Part shown: positions 7,665 through 16,610 of the stretch, in pieces | How the letters are laid out: each line of letters begins with the position of its first letter | Numbering within the stretch: the first letter of the stretch is position 1 | Origin: Rhizorhabdus histidinilytica | Lineage (GTDB): Bacteria > Pseudomonadota > Alphaproteobacteria > Sphingomonadales > Sphingomonadaceae | Direction of reading: 5' to 3' | Assembly: GCF_900167915.1 (NCBI RefSeq) | Contig: NZ_FUYM01000002.1 | Coordinates: 372,001 to 436,000 of the forward strand | Length of the DNA stretch: 64,000 nucleotides | Program-made: the position numbers and the translations under genes | The notes under the pieces: generated by a model | Seen by the model: only the letters and a program-made list of their open reading frames with translations | The model's database searches: none | Told to the model about the DNA's origin: nothing

Positions 7665-9650
7665 ATGGCGACGTTCTCTCCCGACGCCTTGAGACGGGGT
7701 CTGTCCCCGGCGACGCAGCGTGCGCTCGCGGCAGCGGTCCTCGCCCTCACGGCGCTGGGCCTGCTCGTCGCCGTCGTCATGATGGTGGCGCAATCGAACG
7801 CCGCGCGCGACGATGCGCTGCGGCGCGAGCAGCACAGCTACGATATCATGGTGCTGACCCGGTCGCTTGATGCGTCGCTCGCGCGTTCGGAAGCCGCGCT
7901 CGGCCGCTATGTGGTGAACGGCGATCGCAAGGTCGGCACCATCTATTACGACGAATGGCGCCGGGCGATGAGCCAGCTCCGCCAGCTCGACAAGCTGGTC
8001 GGTGAACAGGCCGATCAGGTCAAGCTGGTCCGCCAGCTCGAACGGCTGGCGAACGAACGCGACAAGGAACTGACCGCGGCGGCGTCTTTCGCCAATGTCG
8101 GGAAGGGCTGGTACGCGATCGGCATGTTCAACAAGGCTGGCGAATCCCCCAATGTCGCCGCCATATCCGCGACCCTCGAAAGCATCGCCGCCAATGAACG
8201 GGCGCGGCTCGGCGTGCGGTCCGAGGCGACCTTCTTCTCGGCCGAACGGGCCAACGGCTTCGCGACGCTGCTCTCGGTGCTCGGCCTCGTCCTGATGGGC
8301 CTTGCCATCCTGCTAGGCTGGCTGGCTGCTGCCGCAGCGGCGCAGCGCGCCCATGCCGCCGAACAGGCCGAAGCCGAGGCCGACCGCGCCTCGCAGCTGG
8401 AAGCCGCCGTCGCCGAACGCACGCGCGAACTGCGCGAGGCCAACGATCGGCTGCGCGAGGAGAGCGAGACACGGGTGCGCGCCGAGGCGCAGCTCGCCCA
8501 GGCGCAGAAGATGGAAGCCGTCGGCCAGCTCACCGGCGGCATCGCGCACGATTTCAACAATATGCTGGCGGTGGTGGTCGGCGGGCTCGATCTCGCCCGG
8601 CGCAAGATCGCGCAGCGCCCGGCCGAGGCGGGCGTCCATCTCGACGGCGCGATGGAAGGCGCCGACCGCGCGGCGGCGCTCACCCGCCGCCTGCTGTCCT
8701 TCGCCCGCGCCGAACCGCTGCTGCCCGACGCGGTGCTGCCGGCCAAGCTGGTCGCGGGCATGAACGTCCTGCTCGACCGGACGCTCGGCGAGCGCGTCAC
8801 CGTCCATGTCGACACGGCGGGCGCGCACTGGCCGATCTGGGCCGACGCGCACCAGCTCGAAAATGCGATCCTCAACCTCGCCGTCAACGCCCGCGACGCG
8901 ATGGAGGGGGCGGGGCGGCTCGACATCTCGGTGGCCGACATCACGGTTGCGGCCGGCGATCCAGCCGACGTCAAGCCGGGCGACTATGTCCGGATCAGCG
9001 TCGCCGACACCGGCTGCGGCATGTCCCCGCAGGTGCTGGCCCGCGCCTTCGAACCCTTCTTCACGACCAAGCCGGTCGGCAAGGGCACCGGCCTCGGCCT
9101 TAGCCAGATCTTCGGCTTCGTGCGCCAGTCGCACGGCGACGTCCGCGTCGATTCGGAAGTGGGCAAGGGCACGACCATCTCGCTCTACCTGCCGCGCTAT
9201 CATGGCGTGGCGGCGGAACGGAACGACGCCGTCGCCGACCGGACCGCGCGGCCCAAGGTCGGGGCGCTGTCGATCCTGCTGGTCGAGGACGATCCTCGAG
9301 TCCAGGCATCGACCCGCGCCGGGCTGACCGAGCTCGGCCACATCGTCCGCGCCTGCGCCTCGGGCGAGGAAGCGCTGGCGATGCTGTCGGAGGACGGCGG
9401 CGTCGACCTCGTCCTGACCGACGTTATGATGCCGGGGATGACGGGCCCCGAACTGGTCGGCAGCATCGGCCGCGACTATCCCGACATCGCCGTGCTGTTC
9501 GTCACCGGCTATGTCGGCGAAGCCGGGCAGAGCGACGACTTCGCGGGCTATGAGGTGCTCCGCAAGCCCTTCACCATCGCGGCGCTCGGCAACGCCGTCG
9601 CCCGCGCGATCGACCGCCGCGGCAAGCCGCCGACGTCGCAAGCGGCTTAG
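7665..9650 (+). CDS. membrane CHASE3-type hybrid sensor histidine kinase with receiver domain
   Basis: A 661-residue two-component sensor. Hydrophobic segments at about 20-42 and 200-220 flank an all-helical periplasmic region that looks like CHASE3. A coiled coil (about 225-275) leads to the HisKA domain with His295 in GGIAHDFNNML. The HATPase_c domain has NLAVNARDAM (N box), ADTGCGM (G1) and GTGLGLS (G2). A C-terminal receiver carries Asp586 in LVLTDVMMPGM. No separate response regulator is adjacent, so output may pass through a remote phosphotransfer protein. It lies in the putative sphingolipid island, but a link to lipid stress is only inferred from position. Confidence 0.92.
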   Translation: MATFSPDALRRGLSPATQRALAAAVLALTALGLLVAVVMMVAQSNAARDDALRREQHSYDIMVLTRSLDASLARSEAALGRYVVNGDRKVGTIYYDEWRRAMSQLRQLDKLVGEQADQVKLVRQLERLANERDKELTAAASFANVGKGWYAIGMFNKAGESPNVAAISATLESIAANERARLGVRSEATFFSAERANGFATLLSVLGLVLMGLAILLGWLAAAAAAQRAHAAEQAEAEADRASQLEAAVAERTRELREANDRLREESETRVRAEAQLAQAQKMEAVGQLTGGIAHDFNNMLAVVVGGLDLARRKIAQRPAEAGVHLDGAMEGADRAAALTRRLLSFARAEPLLPDAVLPAKLVAGMNVLLDRTLGERVTVHVDTAGAHWPIWADAHQLENAILNLAVNARDAMEGAGRLDISVADITVAAGDPADVKPGDYVRISVADTGCGMSPQVLARAFEPFFTTKPVGKGTGLGLSQIFGFVRQSHGDVRVDSEVGKGTTISLYLPRYHGVAAERNDAVADRTARPKVGALSILLVEDDPRVQASTRAGLTELGHIVRACASGEEALAMLSEDGGVDLVLTDVMMPGMTGPELVGSIGRDYPDIAVLFVTGYVGEAGQSDDFAGYEVLRKPFTIAALGNAVARAIDRRGKPPTSQAA

Positions 9651-9702
9651 CGTCGGTTAGACGTCACCCAGCGAAGGCCGTGGTGACGCTGAAGAAATCT
9701 TC

Positions 9703-10626
9703 CTACTTCACCGCGCCCTTCGCCAGCAGGCGGGGGAGGAGGGCGATGGCGCCGAGGATCGGCCAGCGGCGCTGCCACGGCTTGATCTCGATCGCGGCGC
9801 CGGCGTGGCGGTTGATCTTCCAGGCGAGGTAATCGATCCCGCCGGCATAGGTGGTGGTGGCCTTGGCCAGCCGGGCGAGGGTCAGCGCCTTGCCTTCGCG
9901 CCGCCGCCGGGCCCAGAGCCTCTCTCCCGCGCGGCGTTCGGCGGTGGTGAGCGGGCGGGCGAAGACGACCTCGTCCCCCTCGATCGCCGCATCGATCGCG
10001 GCGGCGGCGAGGGCCGGAAGGGTGAAGCGGCGATAGCGATCGGGATCGGCATCGACCACCGAACCGGCGCGGCCCTTGCGCTCGGCGCGCAGCTCTGCGC
10101 CATAGGTCAGCGCGAAGGCCTCGCCCCACAGCCGGTCGATGGTGATGCGGTCGGCGATCATCGGGCGGGCGGCGGCCAGCAGGGCGGGGGCGGCGAGGCT
10201 CGTCGCGACGATGCTCGCCTCGCGCGCCGCCGCGTCGGCGGCCCAGACGAGCCGCGACGGCTGGGCGAAGCGCGCCCAGACCGACACGTTGCGCGTCGCC
10301 GAAGAGGCGAGACGGGCGAAGTCGGCCTCGCTCAGCACCGCATATTTGGCGACCAGCCCGTCATGCTCGAACGGGAAGACGTTGGGCGGCAGCAGGCGAT
10401 TGGCGAAGGCGAACCAGCCCTTGCCGAAGGCGTCCGCATAGTCCGAGACGATCAGGTAGAAATCGAGCATCAGCCCGTCGAGATTGGCTTCGCGCAGGCA
10501 GGACCCGTAGAACAGCACGGCGCGCGCGGCCGCCGGATACTGTACGGCGATCGCTTCGGCCATAGCGGCGACGCGCCGGTCGACCGGTTCGGCCAGCTCC
10601 GCCGCCACCAGCGCTTCGAGGTCCAT
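9703..10626 (-). CDS. nucleotidyltransferase-like protein of the sphingolipid island
   Basis: A 307-residue protein I cannot assign to a characterised family. Near residue 38, LFYGSCLREANLDGLMLDFY resembles the pol-beta nucleotidyltransferase motif (G-S then D-x-D), but the second acidic residue is Tyr, so catalysis may be lost or the fold may differ. The C-terminus is basic with a possible membrane-associated segment (WPILGAIALLPRLLA). It follows the DAGK-family gene by 13 nt, which suggests a shared operon and a shared lipid-modifying job. Sphingolipid loci of other alphaproteobacteria also carry accessory lipid-headgroup genes beside the kinase. Confidence 0.5.
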   Translation of the reverse strand: MDLEALVAAELAEPVDRRVAAMAEAIAVQYPAAARAVLFYGSCLREANLDGLMLDFYLIVSDYADAFGKGWFAFANRLLPPNVFPFEHDGLVAKYAVLSEADFARLASSATRNVSVWARFAQPSRLVWAADAAAREASIVATSLAAPALLAAARPMIADRITIDRLWGEAFALTYGAELRAERKGRAGSVVDADPDRYRRFTLPALAAAAIDAAIEGDEVVFARPLTTAERRAGERLWARRRREGKALTLARLAKATTTYAGGIDYLAWKINRHAGAAIEIKPWQRRWPILGAIALLPRLLAKGAVK

Positions 10627-10639
10627 GCCGCTGCCCGGT

Positions 10640-11611
10640 TCAGGCGGCGAGGCGCAGGAAGGGCACCGGCGGCGTGGTCTTCAGGATGATCGGTTTGCCC
10701 GCGTCGGCCTGGAATATCTCGCCGTCGAGGATCACGCTGGAGCGCTCGCCCTCGATCTTGATCTCGTCGCCGCGCTCGAAATGGACACCGTCCATATTGC
10801 CGCGGCCAACCCGGCCGAAGATGCCCGCGAACAGCGCGCGCAGCAGCGGCATGGGGCGCTGCTCGACCACCATCATCTGCAGCGATCCCGAGGCTGCGCT
10901 GTTGCCCGTGCTGCTGCCCAGCAGCAGCTTGTGCAGCGTCGTGACGATCAGCAGCGAGAAACGGCCCTGCAACTGGCCGTGCCGCATCATCGACACCTTC
11001 ATGGGGCGGGCGGCGGGCGGCAGGAAGGCGGTACGGATGCCGAGGATCAGCGTGACCAGCACCGCGATCGCGGTCAGGAAATGGCTGATACCGTTGGGCA
11101 GGCCGAGCGGATAGATCTTGTTGCGGCAATAGAGGATCGTGTCGGCGAGGCCGGCGCCGCCGAGGAACATGCCCAGCACCGGGCGGGTGCCGTCGGCGCC
11201 GTCGGACAGGGCGATCAGCTCGCGCACCACGACATGGTCGTCGATGCCGTTGCGGGCGATCTCCATCACCCGCTCGAGCGCCGCGATCGGATCGCCGACG
11301 GCGCCCAGGTCGAGCGCGATCAGGTTGGTCTTGCCGTTGGGCAGCACCGCCACCGGCGGCGGCGACCCGTCGAAATGGTCGCCAAGATAGAGTTCGGTCA
11401 GCGCGGCCTGCACCGTGCCGTCGCCGCCATTGACCACCAGCACCTTCGGATTGACCCGGGCGATGGTGCGCAGCGCCTCGCCGATCTGCTCGACCGACTC
11501 GACTTCATAATGGAAGATGTCGCTGTGCGAGGCACAGAAGCTCCGCATCCGCGGCAGCATCGACAGATTGCCCGTCGAGCGCGGATTGGACAGGAGCGCG
11601 ACCGCCGCCAT
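10640..11611 (-). CDS. diacylglycerol kinase-family lipid kinase, possible ceramide kinase
   Basis: A 323-residue protein with the DAGK catalytic domain. It starts AAVALLSNPRSTGN, has the nucleotide-binding VNGGDGTVQAAL at about residue 80 and the LPNGKTNLIALDLG loop, and ends in the usual beta-sandwich with a DGEIF substrate motif. A hydrophobic stretch (FLTAIAVLVTLILGIRTAF, about 181-200) suggests membrane contact. Members phosphorylate diacylglycerol, sphingosine or ceramide. In Caulobacter a DAGK-family ceramide kinase belongs to the sphingolipid locus, so ceramide is the likeliest substrate here. It is 2 nt from the DUF2141 gene upstream. Confidence 0.72.
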   Translation of the reverse strand: MAAVALLSNPRSTGNLSMLPRMRSFCASHSDIFHYEVESVEQIGEALRTIARVNPKVLVVNGGDGTVQAALTELYLGDHFDGSPPPVAVLPNGKTNLIALDLGAVGDPIAALERVMEIARNGIDDHVVVRELIALSDGADGTRPVLGMFLGGAGLADTILYCRNKIYPLGLPNGISHFLTAIAVLVTLILGIRTAFLPPAARPMKVSMMRHGQLQGRFSLLIVTTLHKLLLGSSTGNSAASGSLQMMVVEQRPMPLLRALFAGIFGRVGRGNMDGVHFERGDEIKIEGERSSVILDGEIFQADAGKPIILKTTPPVPFLRLAA

Positions 11612-11613
11612 CG

Positions 11614-12132
11614 TCAGCGCGCCGCCATCGCGAGCGGACCGAACGAGCCGCCCTGGACATAGTTGAGGACGACCGGCACCCGAGTGACGCCATGGACGGT
11701 CACCTGCACCTTGTCGGGATTGGGCTTGCGCCGGAAGATCACGTCCATCAGCGACAGCTTCGGATTGCCCGACATGCCGCCGCCGTCGTTCATGCCGGTC
11801 TTGCCCGATCCGTCGATGTCATGGCGGACCGAGACGGCATAGTTGCCGTTGGCCGGGACGGGGACGCAGATGTCGGCCGCGCCCGAAGCCGGAACCGGCA
11901 CGTCAACCCGGCGCAGCCAGGTGCCCTTTTCGAAATAACGGGTCGGATTGCCGCCATAGGACTGGACCCGGAGCATGCCGGTACGCTTCTTGAAGCCTTC
12001 GACATGGACCAGCATCGCAGGGCCGCCGCCCTCGCACGCGGTCGCGTCGGGACCGAGCATAGCTGCCCCTGCCGCGGCCGGCAGAGCCGCCACAAGCGAG
12101 AGTCCAACCATCCCAGCCACAAGTTTCGACAT
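11614..12132 (-). CDS. exported DUF2141 family protein
   Basis: A 172-residue secreted protein. The ATG at 12132 follows AGGAG at good spacing and gives the signal peptide MSKLVAGMVGLSLVAALPAA. The longer frame reaches upstream but has no better start. The mature part has the DUF2141 pattern: NGNYAVSVRHDIDGSGKTG, a calcium-binding-like acidic Gly/Asp loop, then a C-terminal beta-strand region. Function is unknown in the family. It is the first gene of a three-gene minus-strand operon with the lipid kinase and is divergent from lptF. Confidence 0.78.
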   Translation of the reverse strand: MSKLVAGMVGLSLVAALPAAAGAAMLGPDATACEGGGPAMLVHVEGFKKRTGMLRVQSYGGNPTRYFEKGTWLRRVDVPVPASGAADICVPVPANGNYAVSVRHDIDGSGKTGMNDGGGMSGNPKLSLMDVIFRRKPNPDKVQVTVHGVTRVPVVLNYVQGGSFGPLAMAAR

Positions 12133-12250
12133 GACCTCACTACTCCTGGAAGCTATAGCCATCCGCGAACGCATGGCCGGCACACCGCCCCCATGAGTCG
12201 GAAGGTGGGCTGCGATTGCGGCCAGAACATGGTCACGGGGCGTCGAAAAA

Positions 12251-13453
12251 TTGAGATTTGACACGCTGACCGACCGCTATGTCGCCCGACTCATCGCCAC
12301 GCCGCTGCTCGCGACGCTGGTGATCGCCGCGATGTTGCTGACCCTCGACAAGATGCTGCGGCTGTTCGACTTCGTCGTGTCGGAGGGCGGGCCGGTCAGC
12401 GTCGTATGGCGGATGCTCGCCAATCTGATCCCGGAATATATGTCGCTGGGCATTCCGATTGGGCTGATGCTCGGCTGCCTGCTCGCTTTTCGCAGGCTGG
12501 CGCTGTCGTCCGAGCTAGACGTGTTCCGCGCGGTGGGGATGAGCTACGGCCGGTTGCTTCGGGTACCCTATTATTATGCGGTCGCGCTCGCCCTCCTCAA
12601 TCTTGCCATAGTCGGCTTCATCCAGCCTTATTCCCGCTACGCCTATGAAGGGCTGCGCTTCGAGCTGCGCTCCGGTGCGCTCGGCGCCTCGATCAAGGTC
12701 GGCGAGTTCACCAAGCTCGGCAAGCGGATGACGATTCGGGTCGAAAGCAGCCGCGAGGGCGGACGCGAGCTGTCGGGTATCTTCGTGATGACCGAATCGA
12801 AGGACGGCAAGAGCCTGGCGGTGACCGCCGAGCACGGCCAGTTCCTGGCCACCGACGATCCCGACACGATCATCCTGCGGCTCCAGAAGGGCGTGCTCGT
12901 CCATGACGCGCCTCAGTTCAAGGAACCGCGCGTGCTCCAGTTCGTCGGTCACGACCTGCCGATCGATCTGCCGAAGATGGAGGCGTTCCGCCAGCGCGGC
13001 GGTCGCGACCTCGAAATGACGATGCCCGAGCTGGTGGTGACGGCGCACCGGGCGACCACGCCGGCCAAGCAGCGCGCCCAGTTCCGGTCCGAATTCCACT
13101 TCCGGCTGGTCGAGGTGGCGACGATGTTCCTGCTGCCGATGCTCGCGCTCGCGCTGGCGGTGCCGCCCAAGCGATCCTCATCGGCGCTCGGCGTGTTCCT
13201 GTCGATCGTGATGATCGTGACCCAGCACAAGATCAACGAATATGCGGCATCGGTCGCGGCGCTCGGCCGGATCGATCCGCTGATCGCGCTGTGGGTGCCG
13301 TTCCTCGCCTTCGCCGCGCTGGTGTGGTGGATGTACCGCACCATCGCCCATGTGCCGGGCGGACAGCCGATCGGCGCGCTCGAACGCGGCGCCGACAAGG
13401 CGGTCAAGTCGGTCGTGCGCTGGATCCGCTTCGGCCGGAAGGAGGCGGCATGA
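12251..13453 (+). CDS. lptF: LptF/YjgP family permease of the lipid exporter
   Basis: An inner-membrane permease of the LptB2FG type that extracts a lipid from the inner membrane for transport to the cell surface. It is 400 residues: three N-terminal membrane segments, a large periplasmic beta-jellyroll (about 130-270), then three C-terminal helices. PEYMSLGIPIGLMLGCLLAF and SSELDVFRAVGMSYGRLL are the typical LptF/G coupling-helix motifs. The start is a TTG at 12251, because no ATG or GTG precedes the first helix. It overlaps lptG by ATGA. Location inside the sphingolipid genes suggests sphingolipid cargo. Confidence 0.92.
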   Translation: MRFDTLTDRYVARLIATPLLATLVIAAMLLTLDKMLRLFDFVVSEGGPVSVVWRMLANLIPEYMSLGIPIGLMLGCLLAFRRLALSSELDVFRAVGMSYGRLLRVPYYYAVALALLNLAIVGFIQPYSRYAYEGLRFELRSGALGASIKVGEFTKLGKRMTIRVESSREGGRELSGIFVMTESKDGKSLAVTAEHGQFLATDDPDTIILRLQKGVLVHDAPQFKEPRVLQFVGHDLPIDLPKMEAFRQRGGRDLEMTMPELVVTAHRATTPAKQRAQFRSEFHFRLVEVATMFLLPMLALALAVPPKRSSSALGVFLSIVMIVTQHKINEYAASVAALGRIDPLIALWVPFLAFAALVWWMYRTIAHVPGGQPIGALERGADKAVKSVVRWIRFGRKEAA

Positions 13454-14544
13454 ACATCTCCTTCTTCGCGTCGCGGACCATGACCTTCTACATGGCCCGG
13501 ATGTTCCTGGTGCGCTTCGCGGCGGTGCTGGCGGCGCTGGTGATCGTGCTGATGGCGCTCGACCTGCTCGGGGAATCGGGGGACATCCTCGCCTATCCGG
13601 GCAATGGCGACGCGCAGCTCTGGCTCTACGTCACGCTGCGCACGCCGCAGATCATCGCGCGTTTCCTGCCCTTCGCGGCGCTGCTCGCGACCCTGATCAC
13701 CTTCGTCACGCTGAACCAGAACAGCGAGATCATCTCGATGAAGGCAGCGGGCATCTCGGCGCACCAGATCCTGGCGCCGCTGGTGGTGGCCAGCCTCGGC
13801 GTCGGCATCGTCTCCTTCACCTTCAACGAACGGGTGGTGGCGCGCGCGACCGCGACGCTGACCGCCTGGCAGGACGCCGATTACGGCCCGATCCCGCGCG
13901 ATCGCGGCATCGTTCCCAATGTCTGGGTGCGCGACGGCGACGATCTGATCCACGCCGCGGCGGTGCGCGGGCGGGGAAGGCAGGCGCGGCTCGACAGCGT
14001 CACCATCTACGATCGCGACGGCGGCCGGCTGATTTCGATCATCGAGGGCGCTCGCGCCGTCCAGGCCGGCGGCGGCTGGCGGGTCGCCGGCGCCAGCCGG
14101 TTCGACGTGGCCAAGGGGGTGACCGTTCGGCTCGCCAGCTTCGATTTCGCGAAGGGGGTGACGGCGGACCGCTTCACTCTTGCGAACGTCGATCCGGCGT
14201 CGAAGTCGATCGTCCAGCTCCGCACGGCGATCGCCGATCTCGACGCGGCGGGCCGGCCGACCGGGCCGCTGCGCGCGGGACTGTGGCACAAGCTGTCGGG
14301 GCCGCTGTCGGCGGTGCTGATGCCGTTGCTGGCCGCCGTCGCCGCCTTCGGCCTTGCCCGGTCGGGCCACCTGTTCGTCCGCGCAGTGATCGGCATGGCG
14401 CTCGGCTTCGCCTATTTCGTCGCCGATAATTTCGCGCTGGCGATGGGCAATCTCGGCGCCTATCCGCCCTTCCTGGCCGCCTGGGCGCCGTTCCTCCTGT
14501 TCCTGCTGATCGGCGAAACGGTGCTGATTCGGACCGAAGAATAG
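13450..14544 (+). CDS. lptG: LptG/YjgQ family permease of the lipid exporter
   Basis: The second permease of the LptB2FG complex, 364 residues. It has the same layout as LptF: membrane helices at about 15-40, 60-82 and 100-120, a periplasmic domain at 130-250, and three C-terminal helices. QNSEIISMKAAGISAHQIL is the conserved cytoplasmic coupling segment. The ATG at 13450 overlaps the lptF stop. No ATPase (lptB) gene is in the window. Sphingomonads largely lack LPS, so the substrate may be glycosphingolipid; that is inference. Confidence 0.92.
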   Translation: MNISFFASRTMTFYMARMFLVRFAAVLAALVIVLMALDLLGESGDILAYPGNGDAQLWLYVTLRTPQIIARFLPFAALLATLITFVTLNQNSEIISMKAAGISAHQILAPLVVASLGVGIVSFTFNERVVARATATLTAWQDADYGPIPRDRGIVPNVWVRDGDDLIHAAAVRGRGRQARLDSVTIYDRDGGRLISIIEGARAVQAGGGWRVAGASRFDVAKGVTVRLASFDFAKGVTADRFTLANVDPASKSIVQLRTAIADLDAAGRPTGPLRAGLWHKLSGPLSAVLMPLLAAVAAFGLARSGHLFVRAVIGMALGFAYFVADNFALAMGNLGAYPPFLAAWAPFLLFLLIGETVLIRTEE

Positions 14545-14645
14545 CTTTTTCGACGCCATGCGGTCGTAAAAGCGCCGCATTGCCAATTCAGATCGCAATC
14601 CCATATGGGCCCCGGTCAGGGGCGGTTTTCGAATTCGAGGTTTGC

Positions 14646-15410
14646 GTGAAGCTGTCGGCCATCAAGCCCGCCTTCTGGGCCAAGGAACATCATCTCGACC
14701 GCATGACGCTGCGGGAGCTGTGGATCGCCTATTTCCAATATCCGGCGATCATCGGCTATCTGCTGTGCGCCGCGATCGCGATCGGGTTGTACTTCCGTTA
14801 CCCGGCGCCGGTGCTGCCGACGGCGGCGGCGGTGATCGTCTCGGTCTTCGTCTATCCGCTCGTCTGGTACTGCCTGCACCGCTGGGTGCTGCATAGCCGG
14901 TGGATGTTCAAGGTGCCCTTCCTGGCGTCGACCTGGAAGCGCATCCACTATGATCATCATCAGGACCCCAACCGGCTCGAGATATTGTTCGGCGCGCTCC
15001 ACACCACGCTGCCGACGATCGCGCTCGCGACCGCCCCGATCGGCTATCTGATCGGCGGCACCGGCGCCGCGCTGGCCGCCTTCGCGACCGGGCTGATCAC
15101 GACCTGCATCTACGAATTCTTCCACTGTATCCAGCACCTCGCCTACAAGCCGAAGCGCAAGTGGGTGATGGAGATGAAGGCACGCCACATGGCCCATCAT
15201 TTCCATGACGAGCGCGGCAATTACGGCATCACCAACTATTTCTGGGACAAGCTCTTCCGCACCTATTACGAGCGGATCGACAAGGACAAGAAGAGCGAGA
15301 CGGTGTTCAACCTCGGCTACACGCCCGAGGTGGCGGAGCGCTATCCCTGGGTGGCGCGCCTGTCCGGCGGGGTCGCGACCGGCCATCCGAGCCAGCGCAT
15401 CCCGCACTGA
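14646..15410 (+). CDS. fatty acid hydroxylase/sterol desaturase family membrane enzyme, probable sphingolipid hydroxylase
   Basis: A 254-residue di-iron membrane oxygenase. Histidine clusters HRWVLH, HYDHHQD, FHCIQH and HMAHHFHDERGNYG match the metal-ligand boxes of the fatty acid hydroxylase superfamily and closely resemble ceramide 2-hydroxylase. About four membrane helices are visible. I chose the GTG at 14646, with GAGG 5 nt upstream, over a TTG 66 nt earlier. The stop overlaps the next gene by TGATG. Sphingomonads are known for amide-linked 2-hydroxymyristate, so 2-hydroxylation of the ceramide acyl chain is the likely reaction. Confidence 0.8.
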   Translation: MKLSAIKPAFWAKEHHLDRMTLRELWIAYFQYPAIIGYLLCAAIAIGLYFRYPAPVLPTAAAVIVSVFVYPLVWYCLHRWVLHSRWMFKVPFLASTWKRIHYDHHQDPNRLEILFGALHTTLPTIALATAPIGYLIGGTGAALAAFATGLITTCIYEFFHCIQHLAYKPKRKWVMEMKARHMAHHFHDERGNYGITNYFWDKLFRTYYERIDKDKKSETVFNLGYTPEVAERYPWVARLSGGVATGHPSQRIPH

Positions 15411-16558
15411 TGTCGCTCGTCATCCGTCCCGTTGCCGGAAAGGCGGACCGCAAGCGCTTCGTCGAGCTGGCCTATACCCTCAACGCGAAGGACCCGAACT
15501 GGGTGCCGCCGCTCCGGGTCGAGGCGCTTGAGCTGATCACGCCGGGCAAGAACCCCTTCTACGAGCATGCCGAGCAGCAGCTGTTCCTGGCGGAGCGGGG
15601 CGGCAAGCCGGTCGGGCGCATCTCGGCGCATTTCGACCGGCTGTGGCATGCGATGCCGGCCGAGCAGGGCGGCGGACCCGGCATCGGCAATTGGGGTCTG
15701 CTAGAGGCGGTCGACCGGGAGGTTGCGACCGCGCTGATCGCGCAGGCCGAGCAATGGCTGCGCGACAAGGGCATGACCAGCGTCATGGCGCCGCTGAGCT
15801 GCTCGATCTGGGAGGAGCCGGGCCTGCTCGTCCAGGGACACGATCATCCGCCGACGGTGATGATGGGACATGATAATCCGGCCTATCAGGGCTGGATCGA
15901 GCCCCTCGGCTATAAGGGGATCAAGGATCTCCTGACCTACGATCTCGACATCACCCAGGATTTCCCCCCGCTCGTCCAGCGGATCGTAAGCTCGGGCGAG
16001 CGCAATGCGCGCATCCGCATCCGCAAGGTCGACAAGAGCCGCTTCGACGAGGAAGCCCAACTGATCCTGTCGATCCTCAACGATGCTTGGTCGGACAATT
16101 GGGGGTTCGTGCCGATTACCCCGGCCGAGATCGCCTATACCGGCAAGAAGCTGAAGCCGATCGTGTTCGAGGACCTGATCCGCGTCGCGGAGGTGGACGG
16201 CGAACCGGTCGCCTTCATGATGACCTGGCCCGATCTCAACGAGCTGATGGCCGATCTCGACGGGCGGCTCTTCCCCTTCAACTGGGCCAGGCTGCTGTGG
16301 CGGCTGCGCAAGCCGCAGGTGAAGACGATGCGCGTGCCGCTGATGGGCGTCGTCAAGAAGCTGCAGGCCACCCGTCTCGCCAGCCAGCTCGCCTTCATGA
16401 TGATCGAGTACATCCGCCGCGATTCGGTCGCAAACTATGGCGCGACGCGCGGCGAGATCGGCTGGATCCTCGAGGACAATCAGGGAATGCGCTCGATCGC
16501 CGAGACGATCGACAGCCGGGTCAACAAGACCTACCGGATCTATTCGAAGGATCTTTGA
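15410..16558 (+). CDS. GNAT-fold N-acyltransferase, probable bacterial ceramide synthase (bCerS-like)
   Basis: A 382-residue protein of the type long misnamed dATP pyrophosphohydrolase. It begins MSLVIRPVAGKADRKRFVEL, has LFLAERGGKPVGRISAHFD early and a second GNAT-like half near 200-300 (LIRVAEVDGEPVAFMMTWPD). Caulobacter bCerS, which N-acylates the sphingoid base, is a GNAT-type acyltransferase encoded in the spt locus, and I assign this gene by that resemblance and context. It is translationally coupled to the hydroxylase gene. Direct alignment to bCerS was not possible here. Confidence 0.72.
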   Translation: MSLVIRPVAGKADRKRFVELAYTLNAKDPNWVPPLRVEALELITPGKNPFYEHAEQQLFLAERGGKPVGRISAHFDRLWHAMPAEQGGGPGIGNWGLLEAVDREVATALIAQAEQWLRDKGMTSVMAPLSCSIWEEPGLLVQGHDHPPTVMMGHDNPAYQGWIEPLGYKGIKDLLTYDLDITQDFPPLVQRIVSSGERNARIRIRKVDKSRFDEEAQLILSILNDAWSDNWGFVPITPAEIAYTGKKLKPIVFEDLIRVAEVDGEPVAFMMTWPDLNELMADLDGRLFPFNWARLLWRLRKPQVKTMRVPLMGVVKKLQATRLASQLAFMMIEYIRRDSVANYGATRGEIGWILEDNQGMRSIAETIDSRVNKTYRIYSKDL

Positions 16559-16610
16559 GGGTCGCCGCGCGCGCGCGGCCGTCATTTACGCGAACCGGAT
16601 CGGAGGGACC

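Noticed and set aside
9662-9688. Terminator between the hybrid kinase and the convergent nucleotidyltransferase-like gene
   Set aside because: CGTCACC/GGTGACG gives only a 7-bp stem with a 13-nt loop and no T tract.
12949-14604. A 551-codon open frame antisense to lptF-lptG
   Set aside because: Arg/His/Gln-rich with no fold signature; a mirror frame of two well-supported membrane proteins.
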